From Eurosta solidaginis (taxonomy: Eukaryota > Arthropoda > Insecta > Diptera > Tephritidae): DNA of 64,000 bases. This document shows, in pieces, positions 32,264 to 42,994 of this stretch. The DNA lies in the NCBI RefSeq assembly GCF_040869045.1, contig NC_090324.1, positions 55,333,346 to 55,397,345 of the forward strand, in the 5' to 3' direction. Every line of letters begins with the position of its first letter. Positions within the stretch are counted from its first letter, which is position 1. The notes below the pieces were generated by a model that was not told where the DNA came from, did no database searches, and saw nothing but the letters and a program-made list of their open reading frames with translations. The position numbers and the translations under genes are program-made.

Positions 32264-34910
32264 CAAGTAAGGAAGGCGAAGTTTGGGTGTCACCGAACAT
32301 TACACACTCAGCTGAGAGCTGTGGAGACAAACAAGGGAAAATCACCATGTAGGAAAATGAACCTAGGGTAATCCTGGAATGTGTTTGTATGACAGGGGTA
32401 TCAAATGGAAGGTATTAAAGAGTATTTTAAAAGGTAGTGGGCCATAGTTCTATAGCTGGATGCCATTTCAGGATATCGACATAAAGGTGGACCAGGGGTG
32501 ACTCTAGAATGTGTTTGTACGATATGGGTATCAAATGAAAGGTGTCAATGAGTATTTTAAAAGGGCGTGTGGCTTAGTTCTATAGGTGGACGCCTTTCGA
32601 GATATCGCCATAAAGGTGGACCAGGGGTGACTCTAGAATGTGTTTGAAAGGTGTCAATGATTATTTAAGAGGGAGTGGATCTTAGTTCTATAGGTGGACG
32701 CCTTTTCGAGATATCGCCATAAACGTGGACCAGGGGTGACTCTATAATGTGTTTGTACGATATTGGCATCAAATGAAAGGTTTTATTGAGTATTTTAAAA
32801 AGGAGTGGGCCTGAGTTCTATAGGTGCACGCCTTTTCGAGATATCGACATAAAAGTGGACCAGGGGTGACTCTAGAATTTGTTTGTACGATATGGGTATC
32901 AAATGAAAGGTGTCAATGAGTATTTTAAAGGAGAGTGGGCCATAGTTCTATTGGTGGACGGCTTTTGGAGATATTGCCATAAAGGTGGACCAGGGGTGAC
33001 TCTAGAATGTGTTTGTACCATATGGGTATCAAATGAAAGGTGTTAATGAGTATTTTAAAAGGGAGCGGGCCTTAGTTCTATAGGTGGACGCCTTTTCAAG
33101 ATATTGCCATAAAGGTGGACCAGGGGTGACTCTATAAGGTAATAATGAGGGTTTTAAAGGGGAGCGGCCCTTAATTGTATATGTGAAGGCGTTTTCGAGA
33201 TATCGACCAAAATAGATCAGGGTGACCCAGAACATCATCTGTAGGGTACTACTAATTTATTTATATATATAAAACCACAAACAGTATTTCTGCCATGATT
33301 CCAAGGGCTTTCGATTTCGCTCTGCAAAACTTTTTCATTTTCTTCTACTTAATATGGTAGGTGTCACAATCACCTGGGGTCACCCAGAACATCATCTTTA
33401 GGGTACCACTAATTTATTTATATATATAAAACCACAAACAGTATTTCTGCCATGATTCCAAGGGCTTTCGATTTCGCTCTGCAGAACTTTATCATTTTCT
33501 TCTACTTAATATGGTAGGTGTCACAATCATTTTACAAAGGTTTGTCCAAAGTTATATTTTGCGTCAAAAAACCAATCCAATCACCATGTTTCATCCCTTT
33601 TTCGTATTTGGTATATAATTATGGCATTTTTCATTTTTCTAAATTTTCGATATCGAAAAAGTGGGCGTGGTCATAGTCGGATTTCGCCCATTTTTAATGC
33701 CAAGATAAAGTGAGCTCAGCTAAATACGTGAACTAAGTTTAATGATATATCGATTTTTCTTATCGTGTTAACGGCCAAGCGGAAGGACCGACGGTCGACT
33801 GTGTATAAAAACTGGACGTAGCTTCAACAGATTTCGCCCATTTTCATACAAAGCCGTTATCGTCATAGAATCTATGCCTATACCAAATTTCACAAGGATT
33901 GGTAAATTTTTGTTCGACTTATGGCATTAAAAGTATTCTAGACGAATTAAATGAAAAAGGGCGGTGCCACGTCCAGTTTGAAATTTTCTTTTATTTTTGT
34001 ATTTTGATGCACCATATTATTACTGAAGTTGAATGTTGACATAATTTACTTTTATACTGTAAAGATATTACATTTTTTGTTAAAATTTTACTTAAAAAAA
34101 ATTTTTTAAAAGTGGGCCTGTTCGTCTTCCGATTTTGCTAATTTTTATTTAGCGCACATATGGTAATAGGAGTAACGTTCCTGCCAAATTTCATCACGAT
34201 ATCTTCAACGACTGCAAAATTACAGCTTGCAAAACTTTTAAATTACTTTTTTTTTTAAAATGGGCGGTACCACGCCCATTGTCCAAAATTTTACTAATTT
34301 TCTGTTCTGCGTCATAAAATTTTTAAAAGTGGGCCTGTTCGTCTTCCGATTTTGCTAATTTTTATTTAGCGCACATATGGTAATAGGAGTAACGTTCCTG
34401 CCAAATTTCATCACGATATCTTTAACGACTGCCAAATTACAACTTGCAAAACTTTTAAATTGCCTTTTTTTAAAAGTGGGCGGTACCACGCCCATTGTCC
34501 AAAATTTTACTAATTTTCTATTCTGCGTCATAAGGTCAAGTTTCATCGCTTTATCCGTCTTGGGTATTGAATTATCGCACTTTTTCCGTTTTTCGAAATT
34601 TTCGATATCGAAATAGTGGGCGTGGTTATCATCCGATTTCGTTCATTTTAAATAGCGATCTGAGATGAGTGCCCAGGCTCTTACATACCAAATTTCATTA
34701 AAATACCTCAAAATTTATTCAAGTTATCGTGGTTAAGGACGGACGGACAGACGGACGGACGGACATTGCTAAATGAATTTCTTTTTTCGCCCAGATGATT
34801 TTGATATATAGAAGTCTATATCTATCTCGATTAGTTTATGCCGATACGGATTATCGTTATGCGAACAAAATTAATATACTCTGTGATCTCTACTCAGCTG
34901 AGTATAAAAA
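32264..34910 (-). mobile_element. Helentron/DINE-like element, family A, copy 4
   Basis: In plus-strand sense it starts CAAGTAAGGAAGG. It has a damaged hairpin (GTTTGGGTGTCACCGAAC, from 32281) and ends with CTCAGCTGAGTATAAAAA (to 34910). About seven array units lie at 32460-33210. The unique part carries two local duplications: about 156 bp around 33240-33525, and about 217 bp (34105-34320 repeated at 34321-34540). Confidence 0.85.
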
Positions 34911-35265
34911 TGTATGAAGTTTTCGTGCAAAAGAGGGTCTCATGCATGAGAGTCTTCCCATGAAATTTAAAACAAATAAATGCATTTAAAGTGTATTATA
35001 CTCGTATGTATAAAGTAAAATTTACAGTACATATCTTTTGAAAATTTAGGAAAACATGGAAAGCGATTTAGAAATTTCATATTTTTGGAAAACCGAAATG
35101 TGTCTATACTTATGTGCTTATATGTATATATGTCACTGCTTTGCACAGGAAAACAATTTTTGTAAGCTAATGATTCGCTGAGAAAAACTTTTTTAAAAAT
35201 TTGCATGACGTCTATTTGCTTGTTACTATGTACCTACATTATCCCATTAATACCCATATACATAT
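34911..35265. other. AT-rich spacer before the SAP-Gypsy LTR
   Basis: No gene or repeat end was recognised. It holds host-like flank of the Gypsy element, with ATACATAT just before its LTR as a possible target duplication. Confidence 0.4.
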
Positions 35266-35804
35266 TGTGACGAATATCAGCAACACTAAGGGATACTATC
35301 ATCTCTAAGGCAGCACTAAGCAGTGACTTGTATGCACATCAATAAATCAATCATTATGGCTATACATATGTCCATACAAGCAACGGAAAGTAACGCACAA
35401 ACACATGTATATATCTGAGATACTCCCAAAAGTATGCAATCATTTGTGCAAGTGCCACTCACATATACACATGCATGGGCTACGAGAGAAGCTATAAAAT
35501 CGTGCATCTGTAGTTATAGCTGAGAAATTTATAGCTGATAACTAACTAGTAAATTCTTGAAATAGAAGCACCTAGAAATATGCCAACGAGGAAACGAAAT
35601 AGTATAAAAGCCCGCAACAGTTGAGGCACGACAATCAGCTTGAGTTAAGCAAGCTATTAGTTGCGAAGTATAAGTGTACTTTCAAGGAATCTAATAAAGA
35701 TCATTTTTGCATTATTCAATATTGGAGTTATTTATTCAACAGTTTAATGATTCGAACGTTAGCAGAAGATTTGGAATAAGTGGAATTTCACTAAATTCGT
35801 TTCA
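35266..35804 (+). repeat. 5' LTR of SAP-Gag Gypsy element (about 539 bp)
   Basis: It starts TGTGACGAATATC and ends GTTTCA. A TATAAAAG promoter-like box (GTATAAAAGCCCGC near 35602) precedes a likely transcription start, and AATAAAG at 35694 is a polyadenylation-like signal, giving a U3-R-U5 order. The same start (TGTGGCGAATATTAG) appears at 52068 after the integrase stop, where the 3' LTR should be. The 5' LTR is directly followed by a primer binding site. Confidence 0.85.
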
Positions 35805-35806
35805 AT

Positions 35807-35820
35807 TGGTGTCAGAAGAG
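35807..35820 (+). promoter_or_regulatory. Primer binding site, tRNA-Leu-like
   Basis: TGGTGTCAGAAG lies two bases after the LTR end and matches the complement of a tRNA-Leu 3' end (TGG plus GTCAGAAG) used by several Gypsy lineages to start minus-strand synthesis. The tRNA identity comes from memory of the family rather than from a search. Confidence 0.65.
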
Positions 35821-37221
35821 GAATTGTTGAATAAATTCCGAAGATTGCGAATACAACTTGGACATGGCATTGTTAAGTTAATTAAAGATCCACAACTGAA
35901 GAAGGAGTTGGAGAGCCGTGGATTGAATACAACCGGCAATAAGATCGAACTTAAAGCACGGCTACGAGAGTTAATGGAGTTGGAAGGAATTGATGTGGAC
36001 GACTATGTCTTTTATTCTGATGCGGAAATTGGAGGAGAAGGTAGAGACTCCGAATCCATTGGCAAGTGTAGACACTAACGCGATACTAGCAGTGCTGAAG
36101 CAAATGTCGTCACAAATATCAACCGATATGTCAACACAGCTCGAAGTTCAAAAGACAGATATAACATATCAACTGTCATCTCAACTGGAAGAACAAAAGA
36201 CAAATATAACATCTCAACTAGAATCACAGGAGACGCGCATAACATCAAAGATTGAAGCACAAGAAACGCGTATTTCAGAAATGTCCACACAGATTACGTC
36301 AAAGGTGGACCCACAACTGAAAGAGCAAGAGACACGCATAAGAGTACAATTCGAAGCGCAAGAGGCGCGTATATCATCAATACTCCAAGCGCGTATGGAC
36401 GAGAAAATAACGCAGTTTGAGGAAAAAATCGAAGGCGAGGTGGATGCTTTGAGAGGTCGTATACAGGAGTTGCAATTAAATCGCTCAGCTGTTTCAGCAA
36501 GCAATACGAAGGTAAAAACTCCATAGTTTGACGGCTCTGTTCCTTTCCAGGTCTTTAAGCTCCAGTTTGAGAAGACCGCAGCAATGAACAACTGGAATGC
36601 TGAAGATAAAGTTGCAGCTCTATTCGTAGCATTGAAGGGGCCAGCAGCCGAAATCCTACAGACGATTCCCGAAGAAGAGCGGAACAACTATGAAGCATTG
36701 ATGGCCGCTGTCGAGAGATGTTATGGAAGCAAGCATAGAAAACAGATATACCTAATTGAGTTGCAAAACCGTTACCAAAAAGCGAATGAGTCTTTGCAAG
36801 ATTTGCGTCGGATTTTGAAAGATTGGCTCATCTCGCAAATGCAGACGCACCCGTGGAAAACACCAAGAGGGTTAAAATTCATAGCTTTATAAATGGAATA
36901 CGGTATGTCGAAACGAAACGAGGTACATATGCGAACCCAGAGCCAACATTTGCTGAAACGGTATCCCATGCACTGACACAGGAAACAGCGTCACTTTTGA
37001 GTAAGCCCGCATACAAAGCTCATCGCATGGCAGTGGAAAGGTCAGATCGGGTTGACACAATTTTGGAATCACTGAAGGGATTACAACAGAAAAATGCCGG
37101 AGTTATAAAGTGGTTCAAGTGCGGTAACCCAAGTCAAATTGCACGTCATTGCAGCACCGGTCATGGTAGTTCCAACTTGGCTGGTCGTAAAAGTAAAACT
37201 AGACGAAGATTATCGGAGTAA
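35821..37221 (+). pseudogene. SAP-Gypsy Gag: SAP domain, coiled coil, capsid, zinc knuckle
   Basis: The domain order is clear. A SAP-type DNA-binding helix pair (LKKELESRGLNTTGNKIELK, 35895-35955) comes first. A long Gln/Glu-rich heptad-like region (36070-36480, repeated LE-EQETRI blocks) predicts a coiled coil. Capsid follows (36530-36900), with FDGSVPFQVFKLQFE and KDKVAALF-type motifs, then a single knuckle near 37108 (FKCGNPSQIARHC, whose first Cys is Trp). Defects: frameshift near 36065, stop at 36524, frameshift near 36830, and no clear ATG after the primer site. Gag would build the virus-like particle; the SAP domain may aid nuclear DNA binding. Confidence 0.88.
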
Positions 37222-37498
37222 GGCAAAGCAACTGCTCCTAAAGTTCGCAAACATATTTGACCAGGATGGTTCCACACCAGGCCGCACCAATGTTGTGAAA
37301 CAAAAAATTGACACTGGAGACGCGAGGCCGATACGTCAAGCTCCTCGTAGTGTTCCACTGGCGAAGCGGGAAGTTGTAAGTTAAATCGTACAAGGAATGA
37401 GCGACAGCGGCGTCATCGAACCATCAGCTAGTCCCTGGAGCTCACCTGTGGTACTTGTGAAGAAGAAAGATGAGACAAAGGGGTTTTGCGTGGACTAC
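37139..37498 (+). pseudogene. SAP-Gypsy pol: start of RT after a deletion of the protease
   Basis: Almost directly after the zinc knuckle the frame reads FANIFDQDGSTPGRTNVVKQ, RPIRQAPRSVPL and GVIEPSASPWSSPVVLVKKK, the entry to reverse transcriptase. The aspartic protease expected between them is missing, so an internal deletion of several hundred bases is inferred. A stop follows REVVS (37382). Coding breaks off at 37498 at the Transib insertion and resumes near 45802. Confidence 0.85.
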
Positions 37499-38102
37499 TG
37501 AAATTTTTCTTCTTTTTCGTTGTATTTAAAATGGTTTTGTGAGTAAAGAAGGCGACTGGTTGTCGTTTTTTTGGATACCAATTAAAGATAATTTAATTTA
37601 GGATTGAAACAAAAAAAAATTGTTTTTTGGTTTGTTAAAAGTTGGCGGATATACCTGTTTTCCGAAATGCCTATTTTTAGGCCCTTTTTAAAACTTTGAT
37701 GAAAATAAAAAACAAATTTTAAAATACGTGGTCCGTCAAATTAACAGTAGTTATTTGTGAAATATTCAGTTACGTAAATACATTCAGCCTACCTGCGTCC
37801 AACTGCAACTTCACTTTTTACATCAAATAAAGTTAAACAACCTTCAGTACGGCCGTAAGGTCATTTTTGTTATTGGAACTTGTTAACAACTTACATTTTT
37901 TTAGTTACGAATTGTATACCTGAAATTCATTTTAATAATTTGAGTAGATATATAAAGCTATCCAACATACAATGCACATTATCATTCGTCTTTTGGAGAT
38001 TAAGGAACTAAGTATTCTGTTTACTTAAATAAAGTGAATAGTATTTTTAAATATAGTTCAAAGTTTAATATTTAGTCAGATACACTCGAAGCCAATTCTA
38101 AT

Positions 38103-40420
38103 ATGTATCTTGAAAACTCGAAACTATTCGCGGTGTTTAAATCTACAAATTCAAGACGGGACTTCGTTGAGGCTATTATGAGAGAATTGGCGAGTGAACC
38201 AAGCATTACAGAAAAGGAAGCCCTGGAAGAAAAAATTGGTTTACAATACATTATGATAGAAAGAAAATGGAACGACGTCTATCGTAACAATTCAAAATTT
38301 CTAAGTAAGCATGAAAAGTGGCTAGCTGACAAAACTTTTTTGAACGAAGAAACGCCTAGCACGTCAACCAATCCAACTAGAGGGAGAACAACAAAACCCA
38401 TAGAAGAGTGTTCTACCTACACAAGGAAAAGGAAGCTATCTGATACCACAAAAGCTATGGCCACGACTCATCTTTCAGAAGCACTGGCTATTAAATATAA
38501 AAAAGATGAAGAAAACGTGAAGTCTCATATAACAGAAGCAGTTGCGGTAGCAAGTCCAGTGCGACTGATGGGGATCAAAAACAGCATTCCCACAACACCA
38601 AATGCGCTACCTGGGAAATACACTCCCAAAGAAGCTTTGGCGCTGTTTATAGATCTCGGTTTAGCGAAGAAAAAATATATTATATTGCGAAAGTCATTAT
38701 TGCAACGAAATGCCGATATTTTAAATGGATACAAAAAAATTACTCAAGCCACGAAAGAAGCAGTTCCTCTAAGTCCCAAAATATCCTAAGTATCAGCTGA
38801 AATTGAGCTACAAAACCTAATGGATCATACGCCTACACGACTCCTTCAAAGTTTTACTGAAGAAAAGTTGAAACCACTGCCAAAGGAGCTAGCATTGATA
38901 ACTAAGTGGGGCTGTGATGAATCATCAGGCGCATATAAACAAAGAATAAATGTAGACTATGAACGAATTAGAAATAGTAATATGTTTATGGCTTCTATTG
39001 TTCCATTACGAATACAAGATGAAGCTTCAGAATATTGGAAAAATCCACGTCCGTCATCGGCTATATTGTGCCGCCCGATATTATTTAAATACGAGAAAGA
39101 GTCTTCGGAACTTATAAAAGTTACAGTGAGTGATATAAAAAATCAAATTGCCAAATTAGAACCAACAATAATTGAAATTGAAGAGGGGAAAGTCATTACA
39201 ATAAAGCACGATTTTCTTCTAACAATGGTCGATGGAAAAGTTTTGAACTTAAGAACAAATACGACATCTACAATGAAATGATGATTCAATAACTGACGAA
39301 CTAAATTATAAGTATGGAATATCTCTTTTGCATGCTAGGATAAGATGTATGGAATTTGTTTTGAAGCTGGCTTATACACTACTACAACAAGGAAAAGTTT
39401 TCGACGACAATACAACATGTAAGGAGAAGCAAAATAGAAGAAAAAAAATAATTCAGGATGCATTCTATAAAGAGGTTGACCTTAGAGTTGACTGTCCAAA
39501 GTATGGATACGGAAATACAAAGGATGGTAACTCCTCAAGAAGATTTTTTGAAAACGATGAAGTGACTGCTCGCATAACAGGAGTTGATAGAGATATTGTA
39601 AAAAGATTGGGAGTAATTTTAAATATTTTAAACTGCCATGAACCAGTTAAAAAAAATAAATAAATGTAAGGCGCGATAACCTCCGAAGAGATCTAAGGCC
39701 GAGCTTCTCTTCCAATTTGCGTCGTGCTCCTCTTGATTTTTCCCTACAAATTGGCCGGACGGGACCTACATGTTTTATGCCGACTCCGAACGGCATCTGC
39801 AAGGCAGATGAGTTTTCACTGAGAGCTTTTCATGGCAGAAATACAATCGGAGCGCTTGCCAGACACTGCCGAGGGGCGACCCCGCTTAGAAAAATTTTCT
39901 TCTAATTGAAAAATCTTATTTCTAAAATTTTGATGTTGCTTTGCCCGGGAGTTGAACCCGGGGCATACGGCGTGATAGGCGGAGCACGCTACCATCACAC
40001 CACGGTGGCCGCCAACCAGTTAATGGACCCAAATTTGGAGAATATGCATCTAAAACTACAGAGTTGCTGCATAAATAGTATCCTGAGAAGAAACTTACAC
40101 TAACGGTACATAAAATTTTAGCACATGGAAAAGATTTAATAGAGTACCAGTGATTACCATTAGGAGAATTGTCTGAAGAAGCTCAAGAATCTAAGAACAA
40201 GGACTAAAAAAGATATAGATGTATGAGCACCTGCAAAGTATCACGAGTTAGATAAAATGAAAACCTTTTCAATATTTTAGCTATCTCTTCTGATCCAGTC
40301 ATATCATCTATGAGGTATGTAAGAACACAAACAGATCTTACAGATGCGTATAGCTCAGAAATGGTTGCTTTGTTAGATATATGTTTCAGTGATGATGACT
40401 ATGTTAAGATAAAATAAGTT
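38103..40420 (+). pseudogene. Transib transposase 1 (RAG1-like), decayed
   Basis: There are four pieces: 38103-38789 (N-terminal and start of core), 38820-39281, 39328-39663, and the C-terminal part 40024-40420 beyond the SINE. Family residues: first catalytic Asp in ITKWGCDESSG (residue 33 of the second frame), second Asp in LLTMVDGKVLN (residue 138), RNase H-fold motif NTKDGNSSRRFFEND, and catalytic Glu region LSEEAQESKNKD near 40170. The protein cuts at the CACAGTG ends and inserts with a 5-bp duplication; vertebrate RAG1 descends from this family. Frame breaks near 38790, 39281 and in the C-terminal part, plus the SINE, make it a pseudogene. Confidence 0.88.
39651..40013 (-). mobile_element. 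tRNA-derived SINE, full-length, with 10-bp target duplication
   Basis: On the minus strand the head reads GGTGTGATGGTAGCGTG (A-box-like), followed by CCCGGGTTCAACTCCCGGG, a B box inside a perfect T-arm stem (plus 39944-39962). It is followed by a tRNA-unrelated body and ends in a T-rich TTATTTATTTTTT tail. Both sides carry the perfect repeat AACCAGTTAA (39641-39650 and 40014-40023), cutting the Transib transposase. It would be transcribed by RNA polymerase III from the internal boxes and mobilised by a partner non-LTR element. Confidence 0.88.
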
Positions 40421-40429
40421 TCTCAATTC

Positions 40430-41233
40430 TTAAAACAACAATGAAAAAGAGATTTACTAAGCAATTATGTTACTTTATTGAAAAATAAGATATCTATGTA
40501 CAAGTTAATTTTTTATTTCAAATAAAAGAATTAATTAATTTAGTAATTTATAAATATATACTTTAAATCATTTTAAAGCTTTGGCATTTCGCCCTTAAAC
40601 GAGTGTTAAATTTTTATAGAGATCAACACGTCTATCGAGTTTGGTACAAATTTGTAAAGCGGTTACTAAGATCAAACTTTTTAGCATAAATGGGCAGTGC
40701 CGCTCCCCTTTTCCTAAATTCGTAGGCTTTTTAACCTTTAGCTCAAATAAAATTTCATTGAACCACTTTCAATAACGTTTAGTTATTAATAAAATACATA
40801 AATGGCTTGTAAATTTAAAAAAAAAACATATAAAATTTTACGATGAATTTTGAAGCACCTGGTTATTATGGCACCAAAAACGGACATTTGAGTTTTATAA
40901 GAGTATTGCCATTTAAAAGAAACAATACGTCTATCGCTTTTAGTAATTATTGATTACGTGACTACTTAGATACAAATTTATATCATAAGTGGGCAGTGCC
41001 ACGCTTATCAAAATCATTAGTTTATCTTATTTAATGCTTAAATACGTAATTTTAAGACAAATCTCATCTCATCGCTTTTGACGATTTTTTTGAAGCACCC
41101 TGTATCTGTGACATTCTAAGCTTTCACACAATAAAACTTCAAATAATTAGCTTTCATTTGCATTTTAAATTTTTAAAATATTTTCATTGGTTCAAAAGTT
41201 ATGATTTTTGCAAAGAAAAAACTCAAAAGGCGC
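40430..41233 (+). other. Non-coding 3' region of Transib element 1
   Basis: It holds two diverged copies of a module of about 350 bp (each with an ACGTCTATCG word and a GGGCAGTGCC word, near 40627/40686 and 40928/40992) leading to the right terminus. No coding sequence. Internal duplication of subterminal sequence is common in DNA transposons, where it may hold transposase sites. Confidence 0.55.
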
Positions 41234-41589
41234 CACTGTGCGACGCACAGTGTTTCGTGTAGAATAAACTTGTTGGACAAAATTATTTTCCGTTTCATAT
41301 TCAGTCATTTATTACAACTACGTCATTTTTTGCCATATTTTCTTATTTTATTTTTTTTTCCACAATTTTACTTCATATGCATACATTTGCTTATTTCATA
41401 TACAGTAACTTATGTGAATAAGTGACATAGATCCAAAAAATTTTAAAGGACTTAAGAATATTACTTTATTGTACTTAAATTGAATGAACTACAAATCTAA
41501 ATACTCTAAAAAATTCTAAAAATTCGGAAAAAAATTAAAATTTTTTATGAAAATTCGTCGAATTTTTCAAACATTTTTTAAATATAATT

Positions 41590-42518
41590 ATTATACCTTT
41601 CATGAAAATTAAATGGTATATTAATTTCGTCGCGAAAACCAAAATTATAAGTCCTTATAGGACCGTGGTGTGATGGTAGCATGCTCCACCTATCACACCG
41701 TGTGCCCTGGGTTCGCACCACGGGCAAAGCAACATCAAAATTTTAGAAATAAGGTTTTTCAATTAGAAGAAAATTTTTCTAAGCGGGTTCGCCTCTCGGC
41801 AGTGTTTGGCAAGCGCTCCGGGTGTATTTCTCGGTGGTATACATAGTATATATCTCATACAACCGATTGTTCAGATAAGAAACTTTGCGCAATTTCTGCC
41901 CCTTTTTAACAGCTAGAAGCTTCAAATTTCACCAAATGCTTACGCATATAGCATATATTGTTGTCTGAAAAAATCATAGAGATCGGTGGTATATATATTA
42001 CATACTTTATATAAACTGTCATTTTTGGCCCTTTTTTAGAAACTTTGCGCAGTTTCTGCCCCATTTTAGCAGCTAGGAGTTTCAAATTTCACCAAATGCT
42101 TACGTATATAGCATATATTGTTATCTGAAAAAATCATAGAGATCGGTTGCATATATATTATATACCCCGTATAAATTGTATTTTTTTGCCCCTTTTTTAC
42201 GGCTAGAAGCTTCAAAATTCATCAAATAGTTACGTTTACGTCATATATTGTTGAAATACGTGATTCGTAGTCATAGTTTTTACACGCAGACCACAAAAAA
42301 CATGAAACTTTGCATCCTCACACAAAGTACCTACCTATTTTTTATTTTATATTTATCTTAAAAATCGTTTAGGTATATAGATCATCTGTTCATTATATAT
42401 TTATTATCTTATACATCCGATTATTCGGAGATTACGAACGGCATAAGATTATTGTTCAGCCCCATTCATGAAAGGTATGAAGTCTTCGGCACAGCCGAAG
42501 ACAGTCCCGTCCTTACTT
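41590..42518 (+). mobile_element. Helentron/DINE-like element, family B
   Basis: It begins TTATACCTTTCATGAA, with the subterminal motif ATACCTTTCATGAA at 41593-41606. Its inverse, TTCATGAAAGGTAT, is at 42465-42478, followed by a perfect 9-bp hairpin GTCTTCGGC/GCCGAAGAC (42482-42502) and the end CCTTACTT. The middle is a tandem array of about 163-bp units, about 2.6 copies (41833-42290). The plan is the same as family A with different sequence. It is inserted in the non-coding part of Transib element 2. Confidence 0.85.
41662..41831 (+). mobile_element. SINE fragment, second copy, plus strand
   Basis: It matches the head and first half of the SINE at 39651-40013 (in reverse complement), starting ACCGTGGTGTGATGGTAGC and ending in GTATTTCT. 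The B box is mutated (GGTTCGCACCA). The 3' half is missing, the first few bases are lost, and no target duplication was found. It lies inside the family B element. Confidence 0.85.
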
Positions 42519-42994
42519 TTTTTTGTTATAGATCGTAACAAATTTGCTTATGGGAAATTAGTTAAAATATGAAAATTCGTTGAATTTTCAAACATTTTAT
42601 GAATATAATTTAGTTTTTGTTATAGGTCGTGACAAATTTTCTTATGGGAAATTAGCTAAAATAAATTTGCGAAAGCGAAAATTGTAATAATTGTCCAAAA
42701 AGGGGTGTCTACTTATTTATGTCAGTGATTGTACATATGTACATACATATTTTGTATTTATTTGAGTATTTATCCTGGCACTACAGTTTTTACAAAATTA
42801 TTTTATAGTACCAGTCAGGAATGTAAACGTGAATTACAATAATAATAACAATGTAAATAATTAAATTAATTATGTGAAATTACAAAAACTTAAAAGTAAA
42901 TTATCATACAAAGTAGAAAAGACAATAGATTTAAATTAATAAAACCTGATCCAACAAAAATGTATAGGGTAGGTTATCTTTTATAATTATGTTA

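Larger units (their letters stand above)
37499..41240 (+). mobile_element. Transib element 1 (RAG1-like transposase family), left end missing
   Basis: It lies inside the SAP-Gypsy RT. It contains a decayed Transib transposase on the plus strand (38103-40420), interrupted by a SINE. Its right end is CACTGTG (41234-41240), the inverse of the family's CACAGTG terminus, directly followed by CGACG. No matching left terminus was found near 37499, so a deletion has removed it together with the left target copy. The sequence between transposase and right end (40430-41230) has two related modules with CACGTCTATCG-like and GGGCAGTGCC words. Confidence 0.8.

Noticed and set aside
35707..35806. Start of Gag at the first open codons before the primer site (HYSILELFIQQFND...)
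   Set aside because: This part lies in the LTR U5 and is not conserved coding. The frame is open by chance, and Gag must start after the primer binding site.
36294..36687. Long minus-strand ORFs over the SAP-Gypsy Gag
   Set aside because: Antisense shadows of the repetitive coiled-coil coding sequence.
39943..40013. A host tRNA gene on the minus strand
   Set aside because: The T-arm is good, but acceptor stem and anticodon arm do not fold properly, the unit continues into a SINE body, has target duplications, and a second diverged copy exists at 41662.
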